From: an uncultured Candidatus Binatia bacterium
GTDB lineage: Bacteria; Desulfobacterota; Binatia; Bin18
Reading direction: 5' to 3'
DNA length: 64,000 nucleotides
NCBI GenBank assembly: GCA_958296235.1
Contig: OY282457.1
Coordinates: forward strand, 1,178,501-1,242,500
Shown: one piece after another, positions 16,631 through 24,313 of the stretch
Layout of the letters: every line of letters begins with the position of its first letter
How positions within the stretch are numbered: position 1 is the first letter of the stretch
Program-made: the position numbers and the translations under genes
Notes under the pieces: generated by a model
What the model saw: only the letters and a program-made list of their open reading frames with translations
Database searches by the model: none
Told to the model about the DNA's origin: nothing

Positions 16631-17916
16631 CGCGTCCAGCGGTGCGGCAAACGGCACACGCCCAGCTCCCGGCTCTCGCCCCGCACCGAAAAATCCTTTT
16701 CCACGGTATCAAACATGCGCAGACCGGATGGGTCAAGAACATGCGTCCGAAAGGTGTAGTTGCCGGGTAACAAACTGAGACAGACCTCATACCCAATCCG
16801 AAAGGTGTGGGCGTCCACGCGCTGGGGTTCGACCCGGTCCATATCGCTGAAAATGCCATACACGCCGAACTTGTCGTTGCGCCGCACATGCCCGACCGCA
16901 AAGACGGGCGGCTGGCCGTCGGGCACCTCGGCGATCATTTCGAGCCGGGCGGTCTCGCCCAGGTCAAACACGTCTGTTTCCTGGTTGTCAGCGCCCAGCA
17001 GGCGAACCTGGCGCAGGCGGCTGGGCAGGGAGGCATCGGCGACGGGCTGCGGCTCCGTTTGCTGCTCTTCCTGGGCCTCCAGCCCGCGCAGATAGTCCTC
17101 AAACGCCAGCGTCACCTCAGCCGCGCCCCCCCAGGCTCTGACCCGGCCGTGGTCGAGCCACAAGGCTTTCTGGCACAGCTTCTGGACGTGGTACATGCTG
17201 TGGGAGCAGAACAGGAGCGTTTTCCCTTGACCCAGAAACGCCTCCATACGGCGAATACATTTCTTTTGAAACGCCTCGTCGCCAACCGCCAGCACTTCGT
17301 CCGTAATCAGGATATCGGGTCGGATAGTGGTGGCCACGGCAAAGCCCAGGCGCATATACATGCCCGAGGAATAGGTTTTGACCGGCTGGTCAATAAAATC
17401 ATCCAGTTCGGCAAAGGCGATAATCTCCGGGACCAGGGCCTCGGTTTCTGCGCCCTCCAGGCCCAGCATGGCCGCGGAAAAATAGATATTCTCCCGCCCG
17501 GTGTATTCCGGGTGAAAGCCCGTACCCAGCTCTAACAACGCGCCCACCCGGCCGGCCACCTCGACCGTGCCGGACGAGGGCCGGGCGACGCCGGAGATCA
17601 GCTTGAGCAGGGTGGATTTGCCCGAGCCGTTACACCCGATAATGCCGCACGACTGGCCGGACTCCAGGCACAGATCAACCTCCTGCAAGGCCCAGAAGTC
17701 CTGGTGATAGCGGCGGGACGAAACAAACAGTTCCTTGAGCCGGTCGAGCGGGCGGGCGTACAGCTTATAGCATTTCCCCAGATTCTGCGTGCGGACAACC
17801 CAGTCTGACGAAGGAATATTCGTTACCTCCTCTCCCCCGGGGGGAGAGAGCCTGCCCTGCGCGTGAGGCGTGGGCTGGGGCGAGGGGGATTCAGTACAAC
17901 GAGACACGACCGACAT
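16627..17916 (-). CDS. ABC transporter ATPase for polysaccharide export (Wzt type)
   Basis: 429 residues. After an unusual N-terminal stretch of about 35 residues comes a nucleotide-binding domain: Walker A GCNGSGKSTLLKL at about residue 93, signature YSSGMYMRLGFA at about 183, and Walker B DILITDEVLAVGD at about 200. From about 290 to the end lies an extra beta-rich domain like the Wzt C-terminal domain, which in E. coli O9a-type systems recognises the finished glycan's non-reducing end. The start ATG follows directly on the stop of the last DUF1640-like gene (TAGATG). The N-terminal extension is encoded by a GC-rich palindromic intergenic-type repeat. With the permease at 13842 it forms the glycan exporter. 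Confidence 0.9.
   Translation of the reverse strand: MSVVSRCTESPSPQPTPHAQGRLSPPGGEEVTNIPSSDWVVRTQNLGKCYKLYARPLDRLKELFVSSRRYHQDFWALQEVDLCLESGQSCGIIGCNGSGKSTLLKLISGVARPSSGTVEVAGRVGALLELGTGFHPEYTGRENIYFSAAMLGLEGAETEALVPEIIAFAELDDFIDQPVKTYSSGMYMRLGFAVATTIRPDILITDEVLAVGDEAFQKKCIRRMEAFLGQGKTLLFCSHSMYHVQKLCQKALWLDHGRVRAWGGAAEVTLAFEDYLRGLEAQEEQQTEPQPVADASLPSRLRQVRLLGADNQETDVFDLGETARLEMIAEVPDGQPPVFAVGHVRRNDKFGVYGIFSDMDRVEPQRVDAHTFRIGYEVCLSLLPGNYTFRTHVLDPSGLRMFDTVEKDFSVRGESRELGVCRLPHRWTR
17826..17890. repeat. Palindromic GC-rich repeat inside the wzt-like 5' end
   Basis: CTCTCCCCCGGGGGGAGAG is a near-perfect palindrome, followed by a CCTGCCCTGC...GGGCTGGGGCGAGGGGG stretch. This resembles the widespread intergenic element translated as PSPQPTP...SPPGGEE in many genomes. 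Here it lies in frame within the first 30 codons of the ABC ATPase. Confidence 0.55.
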
Positions 17917-18252
17917 CTACAACAGTTTCACAATCGCCGCGACCGCCGTCACGATACCCAGCCCCATCAGCCAGAGATGCTTGTATAAGCCGGCGATGTC
18001 CGCCTTCAATTCAGCCTTCACCTCAGCGATGTCCACCTTCACTTCAGCGATGTCCGCCTTCAACTCGGCTTTCACTTCAGCGAGGTCCGCAGCCACGGCG
18101 GATTCCAGGCCGGCGAGGTCCGCCTTGGTGGCTACACTCTCGGTAAACGCCTCCCGGATCGTGTCGGTGATCGCTTCGGCCTGCGGGGCCGCAAAACCCG
18201 CCGCGGTCAGCGCCTTGGCCGCGTGTAAGGTATCAAATGTTGCGCTCGCCAT
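17917..18252 (-). CDS. DUF1640-like coiled-coil membrane protein, copy 5 (last in array)
   Basis: 111 residues. It shares with the other copies the head ATFDTLHAAKALTAAGF, the APQAEAITDTIREAF helix and VATKADLAGLE. The middle is a heptad coiled coil (AEVKAEL, KADIAEV, KVDIAEV), and a C-terminal transmembrane helix (LMGLGIVTAVAAIVKLL) ends the chain. This order matches DUF1640/CCDC90-like proteins, a family of small tail-anchored coiled-coil proteins. It lacks the ETRVVERFEA segment found in copies 2, 3 and 5 by position (18265, 18700 and 19363). Its TAG stop is followed immediately by the ATG of the ABC ATPase, so translation of the exporter may depend on it. Confidence 0.75.
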   Translation of the reverse strand: MASATFDTLHAAKALTAAGFAAPQAEAITDTIREAFTESVATKADLAGLESAVAADLAEVKAELKADIAEVKVDIAEVKAELKADIAGLYKHLWLMGLGIVTAVAAIVKLL

Positions 18253-18264
18253 AGCCGGCCCCCT

Positions 18265-18687
18265 CTACAACAGTTTCACAATCGCCGCGACCGCCGTTAC
18301 GATACCCAGCGCTACCAGCCAGAGCTGTTTGTATAATGCCTCAAAACGCTCCACTACCCGCGTTTCCAGGCCGGCTATCTCCGCCTTCAATTCAGCCTTC
18401 ACCTCAGCGATGTCCACCTTCACTTCAGCGATATCCGCGGCCACCGCGGCTTCCAGAGTGGCGAGGTCCGCCTTCACCTCAGCGATGTCCGCCTTCAACT
18501 CGGCTTTCACTTCAGCGAGGTCCGCAGCCACGGCGGCTTCCAGGCCGGCGAGGTCCGTCTTGGTGGCTACACTCTCGGTAAACGCCTCCCGGATCGTGTC
18601 CGTGATCGCTTCGGCCTGCGGGGCCGCAAAGCCCGCCGCGGTCAGCGCCTTGGCCGCATGTAAGGTGTCAAACGTTGCGCTCGCCAT
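18265..18687 (-). CDS. DUF1640-like coiled-coil membrane protein, copy 4
   Basis: 140 residues, with the same head and tail-anchor as its neighbours but a longer coiled coil that includes an inserted ADLATLEAAVAADIAEV block and the GLETRVVERFEALYK segment before the transmembrane helix. A 12-base spacer containing AGGGGG, the ribosome-binding site, separates it from the previous gene, and the same spacer is found at every junction in the array. The DNA is nearly identical to the other copies over long stretches, so the array is a recent or homogenised amplification. Role unknown. Confidence 0.72.
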   Translation of the reverse strand: MASATFDTLHAAKALTAAGFAAPQAEAITDTIREAFTESVATKTDLAGLEAAVAADLAEVKAELKADIAEVKADLATLEAAVAADIAEVKVDIAEVKAELKAEIAGLETRVVERFEALYKQLWLVALGIVTAVAAIVKLL

Positions 18688-18699
18688 AGCCGGCCCCCT

Positions 18700-19068
18700 C
18701 TACAACAGTTTCACAATCGCCGCGACCGCCGTTACGATGCCTAGCGCTACCAGCCAGAGCTGCTTGTATAATGCCTCAAAACGCTCCACTACCCGCGTTT
18801 CCAGGCCGGCTATCTCCGCCTTCAATTCAGCCTTCACCTCAGCGATGTCCACCTTCACTTCAGCGATGTCCGCCTTCAACTCGGCTTTCACTTCAGCGAG
18901 GTCCGCAGCCACGGCGGATTCCAGGCCGGCGAGGTCCGTCTTGGTGGCTACACTCTCGGTAAACGCCTCCCGGATCGTGTCGGTGATCGCTTCGGCCTGC
19001 GGGGCCGCAAAGCCCGCCGCGGTCAGCGCCTTGGCCGCGTGTAAGGTGTCAAACGTTGCGCTCGCCAT
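18700..19068 (-). CDS. DUF1640-like coiled-coil membrane protein, copy 3
   Basis: 122 residues. It is like the copy at 18265 but lacks that copy's inserted heptad block, so the two differ mainly by an in-frame length change in the coiled coil. The head (FDTLHAAKALTAAGF), the ETRVVERFEALYK segment and the transmembrane tail (LVALGIVTAVAAIVKLL) are retained. It has the same 12-base spacer and AGGGGG ribosome-binding site upstream. Confidence 0.72.
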   Translation of the reverse strand: MASATFDTLHAAKALTAAGFAAPQAEAITDTIREAFTESVATKTDLAGLESAVAADLAEVKAELKADIAEVKVDIAEVKAELKAEIAGLETRVVERFEALYKQLWLVALGIVTAVAAIVKLL

Positions 19069-19080
19069 AGCCGGCCCCCT

Positions 19081-19350
19081 CTACAACAGTTTCACAATCG
19101 CCGCGACCGCTGTTACGATGCCCAGCCCCATCAGCCAGAGATGCTTGTATAAGCCGGCGATGTCCGCCTTCACCTCCGCCTTCACCTCAGCTATCTCCGC
19201 CTTCACTTCGGCGATGTCCGTCTTGGTGGCCACACTCTCGGTAAATGCCTCCCGGATCGTGTCCGTAATCGCTTCGGCCTGCGGGGCTTCAAAGCCCGCC
19301 GCGGTCAGCGCCTTGGCCGCGTGTAAGGTGTCAAACGTTGCGCTCGCCAT
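19081..19350 (-). CDS. DUF1640-like coiled-coil membrane protein, copy 2 (shortest)
   Basis: At 89 residues this is the shortest member of the array. The coiled coil is reduced to KTDIAEVKAEIAEVKAEVKA, and it goes straight into IAGLYKHLWLMGLG, the same tail type as the copy at 17917. The conserved head is intact except for FEAPQ in place of FAAPQ. It illustrates the minimum unit: N-terminal helix pair, short coil and tail anchor. Confidence 0.72.
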   Translation of the reverse strand: MASATFDTLHAAKALTAAGFEAPQAEAITDTIREAFTESVATKTDIAEVKAEIAEVKAEVKADIAGLYKHLWLMGLGIVTAVAAIVKLL

Positions 19351-19362
19351 AGCCGGCCCCCT

Positions 19363-19806
19363 CTATAACAGTTTCACAATCGCCGCGACCGCCGTTACGA
19401 TACCCAGCGCTACCAGCCAGAGATGCTTGTATAATGCCTCAAAACGCTCCACCACCCGCGTTTCCAGGCCGGCTATCTCCGCCTTCACTTCAGCGATATC
19501 GGTCTTCAACTCAGCCTTCACTTCGGCGAGGTCAGCGGCTACGGTGGCTTCCAGAGTTGCGATATCCGCCTTCAACTCGGCTTTCACTTCAGCGAGGTCG
19601 GTCTTCAACTCGGCTTTCACTTCGGCGAGGTCGGTGGCTACGGCGGCTTCCAGACCGGCGATGTCGGTCTTGGTGGCCACACTCTCGGAGAACGCCTCCC
19701 GGGTCGTGTCCGTGATCGCTTCGGCCTGCGGAGCCGCAAACCCGGCCTGGGTCAGGGCCTTGGCCGCGTGCAGGGTGTCAAAGGTCGCATTCGCCATAGG
19801 GCGCAT
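19363..19806 (-). CDS. DUF1640-like coiled-coil membrane protein, copy 1 (first, longest)
   Basis: 147 residues, the longest coiled coil and the most diverged head (MANATFDTLHAAKALTQAGF, with TTREAFSESVATK). An ATG three codons inside the longest frame would begin MANATFD, matching MASATFD of the other copies. It is the promoter-proximal member of the minus-strand series; no clear promoter is visible in the short gap up to the terminator at 19888. The tail is the ETRVVERFEALYKHLWLVALG type. The greater divergence suggests that it is the ancestral member. Confidence 0.72.
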   Translation of the reverse strand: MRPMANATFDTLHAAKALTQAGFAAPQAEAITDTTREAFSESVATKTDIAGLEAAVATDLAEVKAELKTDLAEVKAELKADIATLEATVAADLAEVKAELKTDIAEVKAEIAGLETRVVERFEALYKHLWLVALGIVTAVAAIVKLL

Positions 19807-19887
19807 CCTACCAGGAACAGGTTTTCAGCCTACCAACTCGCGAGGCAACAGGCTAGTGCTCATGCAAGCTCGCTCATACATCGTTCC

Positions 19888-19921
19888 AAAAAAAAGAAGG
19901 CAGGGTTTTCACCCTGCCTTC
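19888..19921 (-). terminator. Rho-independent terminator of the 19960 gene
   Basis: On the minus strand GAAGGCAGGG pairs perfectly with CCCTGCCTTC around a 6-base loop, followed by eight T residues. It lies 39 bases after the stop of the secreted-protein gene. Confidence 0.92.
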
Positions 19922-19959
19922 TTGTATCCGACTATCCGGCTCGTACTCGTCGCTGACCG

Positions 19960-21072
19960 TTATGGGACGTCGTAGTACCCCGGCATGTTCATGCGGTATC
20001 CTCCACCGTCCTGACTGATATGCGACCACGTCGCTGCGGTGGCACTAGCAGTTGAGATATCAGCCAGATCAAGCGTTACAACGCCTCGGGCGTCACAGTT
20101 CAGGTCCATTGCGTCTATCACGTTGACGTGGTTTGGCAGGTTAAGCATCATCGTCTCAGGCGCTGCAGCTCCTTCACAGTACACCGTTGCCTCGACTTCG
20201 CGTTTCTCACGCTCGCCTGTAGTGCCAGCAAAACCCGTTGCGGTGGCCAACCACACGTAGATCGTGCTCTGAGAATCGTTCGACATGCTCATATCAAACC
20301 GAACCGTCGCCGTCTGTAAGGCCGTTGTCACCAGCCCGGGGCAGAGAGTAGTGGTTGCGCAATTAAGCCCCGCGCCGGTATCGGGAGTAGCAGTAGTTGT
20401 CACCGTGGCACTCAGAATCTCCGTGCCGAAAGCGCTATCCATCCCAACATCCTGGAGAATCGCCCAGGTCGCAAACTTCACTAGTGTGGCTCCTGAGGGT
20501 ACGATAGGATCACCCGTCGAATCGCACCCGTCGTCGTTATCAACCTCGTTAACGGCCTCCACTGTGAGAAAGTGCCCCAAGTGTTTCACCACCACAAACC
20601 CTTCCGTCGCTATATCAGAACCCTCGCTCGTCGTAGTCTTGGTCGAGCCGGCCCGTCCATCAACCCCGGTCGTCGTGTCTGTCGACGGCCCGTAGACAGT
20701 GACCCTTTTATCTCCAACCCCTACCATCAGCCCAACCCGTTTTGTTTCTCCATCATCCATAGTCTCTTGCTGGAGCACGGCGTAACCAAACTGATTTGTT
20801 GCCAGACATATCTGGGCGGCACCCTGATCAGCCCCTGCCATGCTGAAAGCTCTGACTTCAAGGATATGGGTGGCATCTGCCGGAGTGGCGGCTTGGTTCT
20901 CTATCCCGATGGCGGTGAACATGTTCTCGCCAGCCATGTAGTACGGAATCAGCTTTCCCTCTTCAGCAGTGTTGGCAAAGTCGCCCTGGTCATAGGCCGC
21001 CGCACCGCCGACTGAAAACGCAAAGCCCATTGCAACAGCTATGAGGCTCGCACCCAGTTTCTTTCTCTCCAT
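19960..21072 (-). CDS. Secreted protein of unknown function
   Basis: The ATG at 21072 follows a GGAG ribosome-binding site and opens a standard signal peptide (MERKKLGASLIAVAMGFAFS, then VGGAAA, cleavage before Tyr27). The mature chain of about 344 residues is acidic and rich in Thr, Ala and Gly, with segments such as MFTAIGIENQAA and MSNDSQSTIYVWLATATGF. It has a few Cys residues (CLATNQF, CDSTG, CEGAAAPE, LNCDARG) that could form disulfides. The order of strands suggests a beta-rich extracellular or surface protein. I do not recognise the family. A consensus promoter, a 5' leader of about 170 bases, a good ribosome-binding site and a strong terminator point to a highly expressed single-gene unit. 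The neighbouring type II secretion operon could export it. Confidence 0.7.
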   Translation of the reverse strand: MERKKLGASLIAVAMGFAFSVGGAAAYDQGDFANTAEEGKLIPYYMAGENMFTAIGIENQAATPADATHILEVRAFSMAGADQGAAQICLATNQFGYAVLQQETMDDGETKRVGLMVGVGDKRVTVYGPSTDTTTGVDGRAGSTKTTTSEGSDIATEGFVVVKHLGHFLTVEAVNEVDNDDGCDSTGDPIVPSGATLVKFATWAILQDVGMDSAFGTEILSATVTTTATPDTGAGLNCATTTLCPGLVTTALQTATVRFDMSMSNDSQSTIYVWLATATGFAGTTGEREKREVEATVYCEGAAAPETMMLNLPNHVNVIDAMDLNCDARGVVTLDLADISTASATAATWSHISQDGGGYRMNMPGYYDVP

Positions 21073-21245
21073 CGTGTTGCTCCTTTCTTCCCTCGTCCTT
21101 CTGTTCGTTCTGTTCATGATCTCGCTCATCCGTTTAACAATTTGTTTTCGCATCTCGCCTCCTCGCGCATTTCCCAGCCCCCCACGGCCCGGCCCGTGCC
21201 TCTATGCCTCTTCGTATTCCGCCCTGTATAGGGCAAGCGTGGCGA

Positions 21246-21274
21246 ACCATAATAGATATCGTTTTCCCTGTCAA
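21246..21274 (-). promoter_or_regulatory. Strong sigma70-type promoter for the secreted protein
   Basis: On the minus strand TTGACA (21269-21274) and TATGGT (21246-21251) are separated by 17 bases. The spacing and -35 box are consensus. The leader to the ATG at 21072 is about 165 bases. Confidence 0.75.
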
Positions 21275-21282
21275 GCCAAGTC

Positions 21283-21744
21283 TCAGCCCTGTTTGGCCGC
21301 GGCCCGACTTGGCCTTGGCAGCTTGTCTTTCCAGTTATTCCTGTACCACTGACCATCGTCAAGACGGGTCCAGCGTTCCTTCACTTCAGAGTCTAATGAC
21401 AGTTCGGTTATGCCGGGGAAAGTGAGTTGATATTTGACATCAACTCTGACCTGGGCTTCCTTCTCTTGTTCCTGGATTTCCTCAATAGCGTATTCAGTAT
21501 ATTTGAGCAATGGAGACCGACGTTTGATGTATTGCGTGGCGGTCATCTTTCCGGTGTGGGTATAGATTTCGTATTGATACGCGGCCAGGTCGTCCCCCTG
21601 GACACGAGCCTCCCAGAAAGCCCTCACCCGTTGTTCAAGCGGCTGGACGGGGTGCCGGACATCTCCAGGCTGACATGAGCCAAGGGAAGCAGTCAAGGCC
21701 ACGAGGATAGCTCCCCTCACAGTGCCGCGGCTGGCCTTCCTCAT
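21283..21744 (-). CDS. Small predicted lipoprotein
   Basis: From the ATG at 21744 the N-terminus reads MRKASRGTVRG, then the hydrophobic AILVALTASLGSC with a lipobox Cys at residue 24, giving 153 residues. The mature part (PVQPLEQRVRAFWEARVQGD, AYQYEIYTHTGKM, ERWTRLDDGQWYRN) resembles small NTF2-like periplasmic proteins in its pattern of one helix, then strands, but no family is certain. Earlier ATG codons at 21765 and 21786 are in frame and also lie downstream of the likely transcription start. A good promoter at 21797-21826 serves it. Its gene ends just upstream of the promoter of the secreted protein. Confidence 0.6.
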   Translation of the reverse strand: MRKASRGTVRGAILVALTASLGSCQPGDVRHPVQPLEQRVRAFWEARVQGDDLAAYQYEIYTHTGKMTATQYIKRRSPLLKYTEYAIEEIQEQEKEAQVRVDVKYQLTFPGITELSLDSEVKERWTRLDDGQWYRNNWKDKLPRPSRAAAKQG

Positions 21745-21796
21745 CACCGCATACTCGCTTTCCATTCCCGTAAAAGCCTTGCGCATTGTTAGGGTC

Positions 21797-21826
21797 ACTA
21801 TAGTGTACTCTTGGAAAAAGTGTCAA
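21797..21826 (-). promoter_or_regulatory. Sigma70-type promoter for the lipoprotein gene
   Basis: TTGACA (21821-21826) and TATAGT (21797-21802) on the minus strand, 18 bases apart. The predicted start near 21790 rules out the GTG at 21798 as the initiation codon and favours one of the ATGs at 21786, 21765 or 21744. Confidence 0.75.
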
Positions 21827-21960
21827 GAGGAAGCGGCGTCATTGCGGCCCAACATGTCTTCCCAATTTGTGTCTTCGGCAACGGCCATGTTTCAGTATTA
21901 GTTCAAACCCGACTGCTCTTGTCAAGCCGCCGGCCTGGGAGGGTGCTGGCTTATTGCGCC

Positions 21961-22048
21961 AGTATCCCTGGGAGCGCGGGCTTCCAGCCCGCCTGCTATT
22001 CCTCAGTATCCCTGGGAGCGCGGGCTTCCAGCCCGCCTGCTATTCCTC
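21961..22048. repeat. Tandem 44-base direct repeat of family B
   Basis: Units at 21961-22004 and 22005-22048 are identical over 44 bases. Each contains GGGAGCGCGGGCTTCCAGCC and ends TGCTATTCCTC. The second unit contains the gspD stop codon at 22040-22042. The flanking AGTATCCCT differs from the full copies at 1175 and 5700, so only the core hairpin is shared. Confidence 0.9.
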
Positions 22049-24313
22049 GCTGCCAAGCTGGGCCGGCACCGCCGCGGGCGGAGACTGCTGAGTCTGCCGG
22101 GCGCGTTCGATCATTTTTCGGAGTCTGTTGACACGCGTGGTAAGCTCCTTAGTCACAATTTGTGCTTCGTTCCGGTCTCGAATGACGTAGGGCGTAATGA
22201 GAATGACCAGTTCGGTCCGGCGCCGCTTGTCCTGTTCGACCCGAAAGAGGCGGCCCAGCAGGGGCACGTCCATCAGAAAGGGCACGCCGTTGCGGGAACG
22301 CTCAACCCGTTCGTTAATGATGCCGCCGATCAGGACGGACTCGCGGTTGCGCACCACCACAGTTGTTTCGGTTTCGCGCGAGGTAAAGCTGGGTGAGTTG
22401 GTCTCCCCAAACGAGGCGTTCCCGACGCTGCTGACTTCCTGGCGAATCTCCATATTCACCAGCCCGGCCGAGTTGACCTGGGGCAGGATGGTCAGGATCG
22501 TCCCGGTATCCCGATATTGGATGCTGGACACAATGTTCGCGGTGGCCAGGGTACTCTGTTGGGTTGAGGTCAGAATCGGCACCTCTTCACCGATCAGGAT
22601 ATGGGCCTCCCGATTATCTGCGGCAATCACATGCGGAGTGGCTAAGACGTTCACCTTTGATTTGGTGTTGACCGCATGGATCATGGCTAAAAATTTGTCC
22701 CGGTCAGTAATAAAAGAAAAAAGGCCATTTCTGCCAATATTCACCGCCTGTTTGGCCCCGGACTGGAGCAGGCCACCGTTCGCGATGCTGAGCGTTCCCG
22801 CTTCTGAGGCCGCAATCCCCGAGCCGCCCCCCTCACTGGCTGTGCCGAAAAGATTCTGAATGCCCCCGTTGGCAAAGGCGTATTCGATACCAAATTGCAA
22901 GTTATCGTTGAGCGTGATCTCAGCAATAATGGCTTCAATCAGCACCTGCCGGGGCACCACATCGAGTTTGATCAGCACGCCCCGAATTTTGTCGTAATCG
23001 CGGGGCGTGGCCAGAATGATAAGCGAGTTTGAGATTTCGTCGGCGACAATGCGGACAACTTCCTTGAAGAGCGGCGTCTCGCCCTCTGCCGGCTCAATCA
23101 GGACGCTACTGGTCCCGCCCCCGCGTGACCCTCGCCCGCTCAGCCCGCCGCCCCGTCCGAGTCCGGTCTCCGAGTCGCTATCGGTTCGGCTCGTACTGTC
23201 CTGGTTATCCCGGTCGCGCCGGCTGCGACTCCGTCCGCCACTCCGTCCGCCACCCCCGCGGCCATAGACATCACCCAGTACGCTGGCGAGGTCGGCAGCC
23301 TTGGCGTTCTCGACTGCGTACACATGGACAGTGCGCCCACCGCCCTTTTCGGGCGGCACGTCAAGAACCCTGATCCATTTTTCAATCTGGCTAAAAACTT
23401 CCTCGTTAAAACCAAACACGACAATCGCGTTCAGCCGGGTAAGCGGAATGATATACAACCCGCGTTCCGCCATGTTCTCCGGGGTCACACCGTAGGGCTG
23501 GAGGATACTCGCCAGTTCCTCGCCCAGGTCCTCAACGTTGGCGTGCTCAATGCGGTAAATCTGGGTGTGGAGGGCGCGAAACGTGTCTGTATCAAATGCG
23601 GCAATCAGGTCGCGAAGGCGCTCAACATTCGAGGCCAGGTCGGTCAGGATGACCAGATTACCCCGCGGGTAGGCAATCACATCGCCACCGGGCGAGATAA
23701 AGGGTTGCAGGATTTCCGTCATTTCGTTTGCCGCAATATGTTCGACCTTGAGCAGCTCAATCACGAACTCGTCCTGCGCGGACACGGTACGGCGCTGGCT
23801 GCTTTCGGTGATAAGGGGCACCTTGGTCTTTGCCTCGTCCACCGGAGCGATATGGTAGAGGTCGCCGGTCTTGACCGCGGCGATGCCATTGAGACGCAGA
23901 ATCTGATGGAACAGCGGAAAGAGGTCCTGGCCACTAATTTTGCTGGCCGTCCGCAGGGTGACCGCGCCCTGCACCCGAGGGTCGATCGAATAGTGAATAC
24001 ACAGCCCCGCGGCCAGCCCTTGAATGACCTCTCGAATATCGGCTCCCTCAAAATTCAATTCAATCAGGTCGTCTTCGCCAACCGGGACGCATTCTTCCGC
24101 ACCGTCCTCGGCCATATCGGCCAGCGCCGGCGCGTCCTCGTCAGACAGCCCGTCTTCGGCAAACGGCGCGTCTTCGTCCTCCTGCGTTCGGCCCGGAGTC
24201 GGGAGACTCAACATGAAAAAACACAGGAGAAGGCAGGCCCATTCCCCGGCCCGTCCCATTCCCGCCGCACATATCCGCCATATCCGCATAGATGATTCCT
24301 GACTTCCTCTCAC
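22040..24313 (-). CDS. gspD: Type II secretion secretin GspD
   Basis: 757 residues. A hydrophobic signal segment (ACLLLCFFMLSLPTPG) is followed by an acidic linker; the N0/STN domain (NFEGADIREVIQGLAAGL at about residue 87); N1-N3 repeats with VIAYPRGNLVILTDLASNV and LNAIVVFGFNEE; a long Gly/Arg/Ser-rich insert at about residues 350-400; and the secretin beta-barrel domain (VPILTSTQQSTLATA, VPFLMDVPLLGRLFRV, LVILITPYVI) up to about residue 725. It forms the outer-membrane ring of the type II machine. The ATG overlaps the gspC stop (ATGA). The final codons GAGGAATAG lie within repeat family B. An alternative start is the ATG eight codons in. Confidence 0.93.
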   Translation of the reverse strand: MRGSQESSMRIWRICAAGMGRAGEWACLLLCFFMLSLPTPGRTQEDEDAPFAEDGLSDEDAPALADMAEDGAEECVPVGEDDLIELNFEGADIREVIQGLAAGLCIHYSIDPRVQGAVTLRTASKISGQDLFPLFHQILRLNGIAAVKTGDLYHIAPVDEAKTKVPLITESSQRRTVSAQDEFVIELLKVEHIAANEMTEILQPFISPGGDVIAYPRGNLVILTDLASNVERLRDLIAAFDTDTFRALHTQIYRIEHANVEDLGEELASILQPYGVTPENMAERGLYIIPLTRLNAIVVFGFNEEVFSQIEKWIRVLDVPPEKGGGRTVHVYAVENAKAADLASVLGDVYGRGGGGRSGGRSRSRRDRDNQDSTSRTDSDSETGLGRGGGLSGRGSRGGGTSSVLIEPAEGETPLFKEVVRIVADEISNSLIILATPRDYDKIRGVLIKLDVVPRQVLIEAIIAEITLNDNLQFGIEYAFANGGIQNLFGTASEGGGSGIAASEAGTLSIANGGLLQSGAKQAVNIGRNGLFSFITDRDKFLAMIHAVNTKSKVNVLATPHVIAADNREAHILIGEEVPILTSTQQSTLATANIVSSIQYRDTGTILTILPQVNSAGLVNMEIRQEVSSVGNASFGETNSPSFTSRETETTVVVRNRESVLIGGIINERVERSRNGVPFLMDVPLLGRLFRVEQDKRRRTELVILITPYVIRDRNEAQIVTKELTTRVNRLRKMIERARQTQQSPPAAVPAQLGSEE

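Noticed and set aside
17870..19975. A 701-codon plus-strand open frame across the coiled-coil array
   Set aside because: It is the antisense of five repeated genes. Their biased codons leave the opposite strand free of stops, and its Ser/Ala repeats mirror the heptads.
21895..21936. Second promoter upstream of the lipoprotein gene (TTGACA with TAATAC)
   Set aside because: The spacer is 19 bases and a better promoter lies closer at 21797-21826; not listed as a feature.
21961..22048. CRISPR array
   Set aside because: Only two identical units directly joined, without spacers; each is a hairpin of repeat family B.
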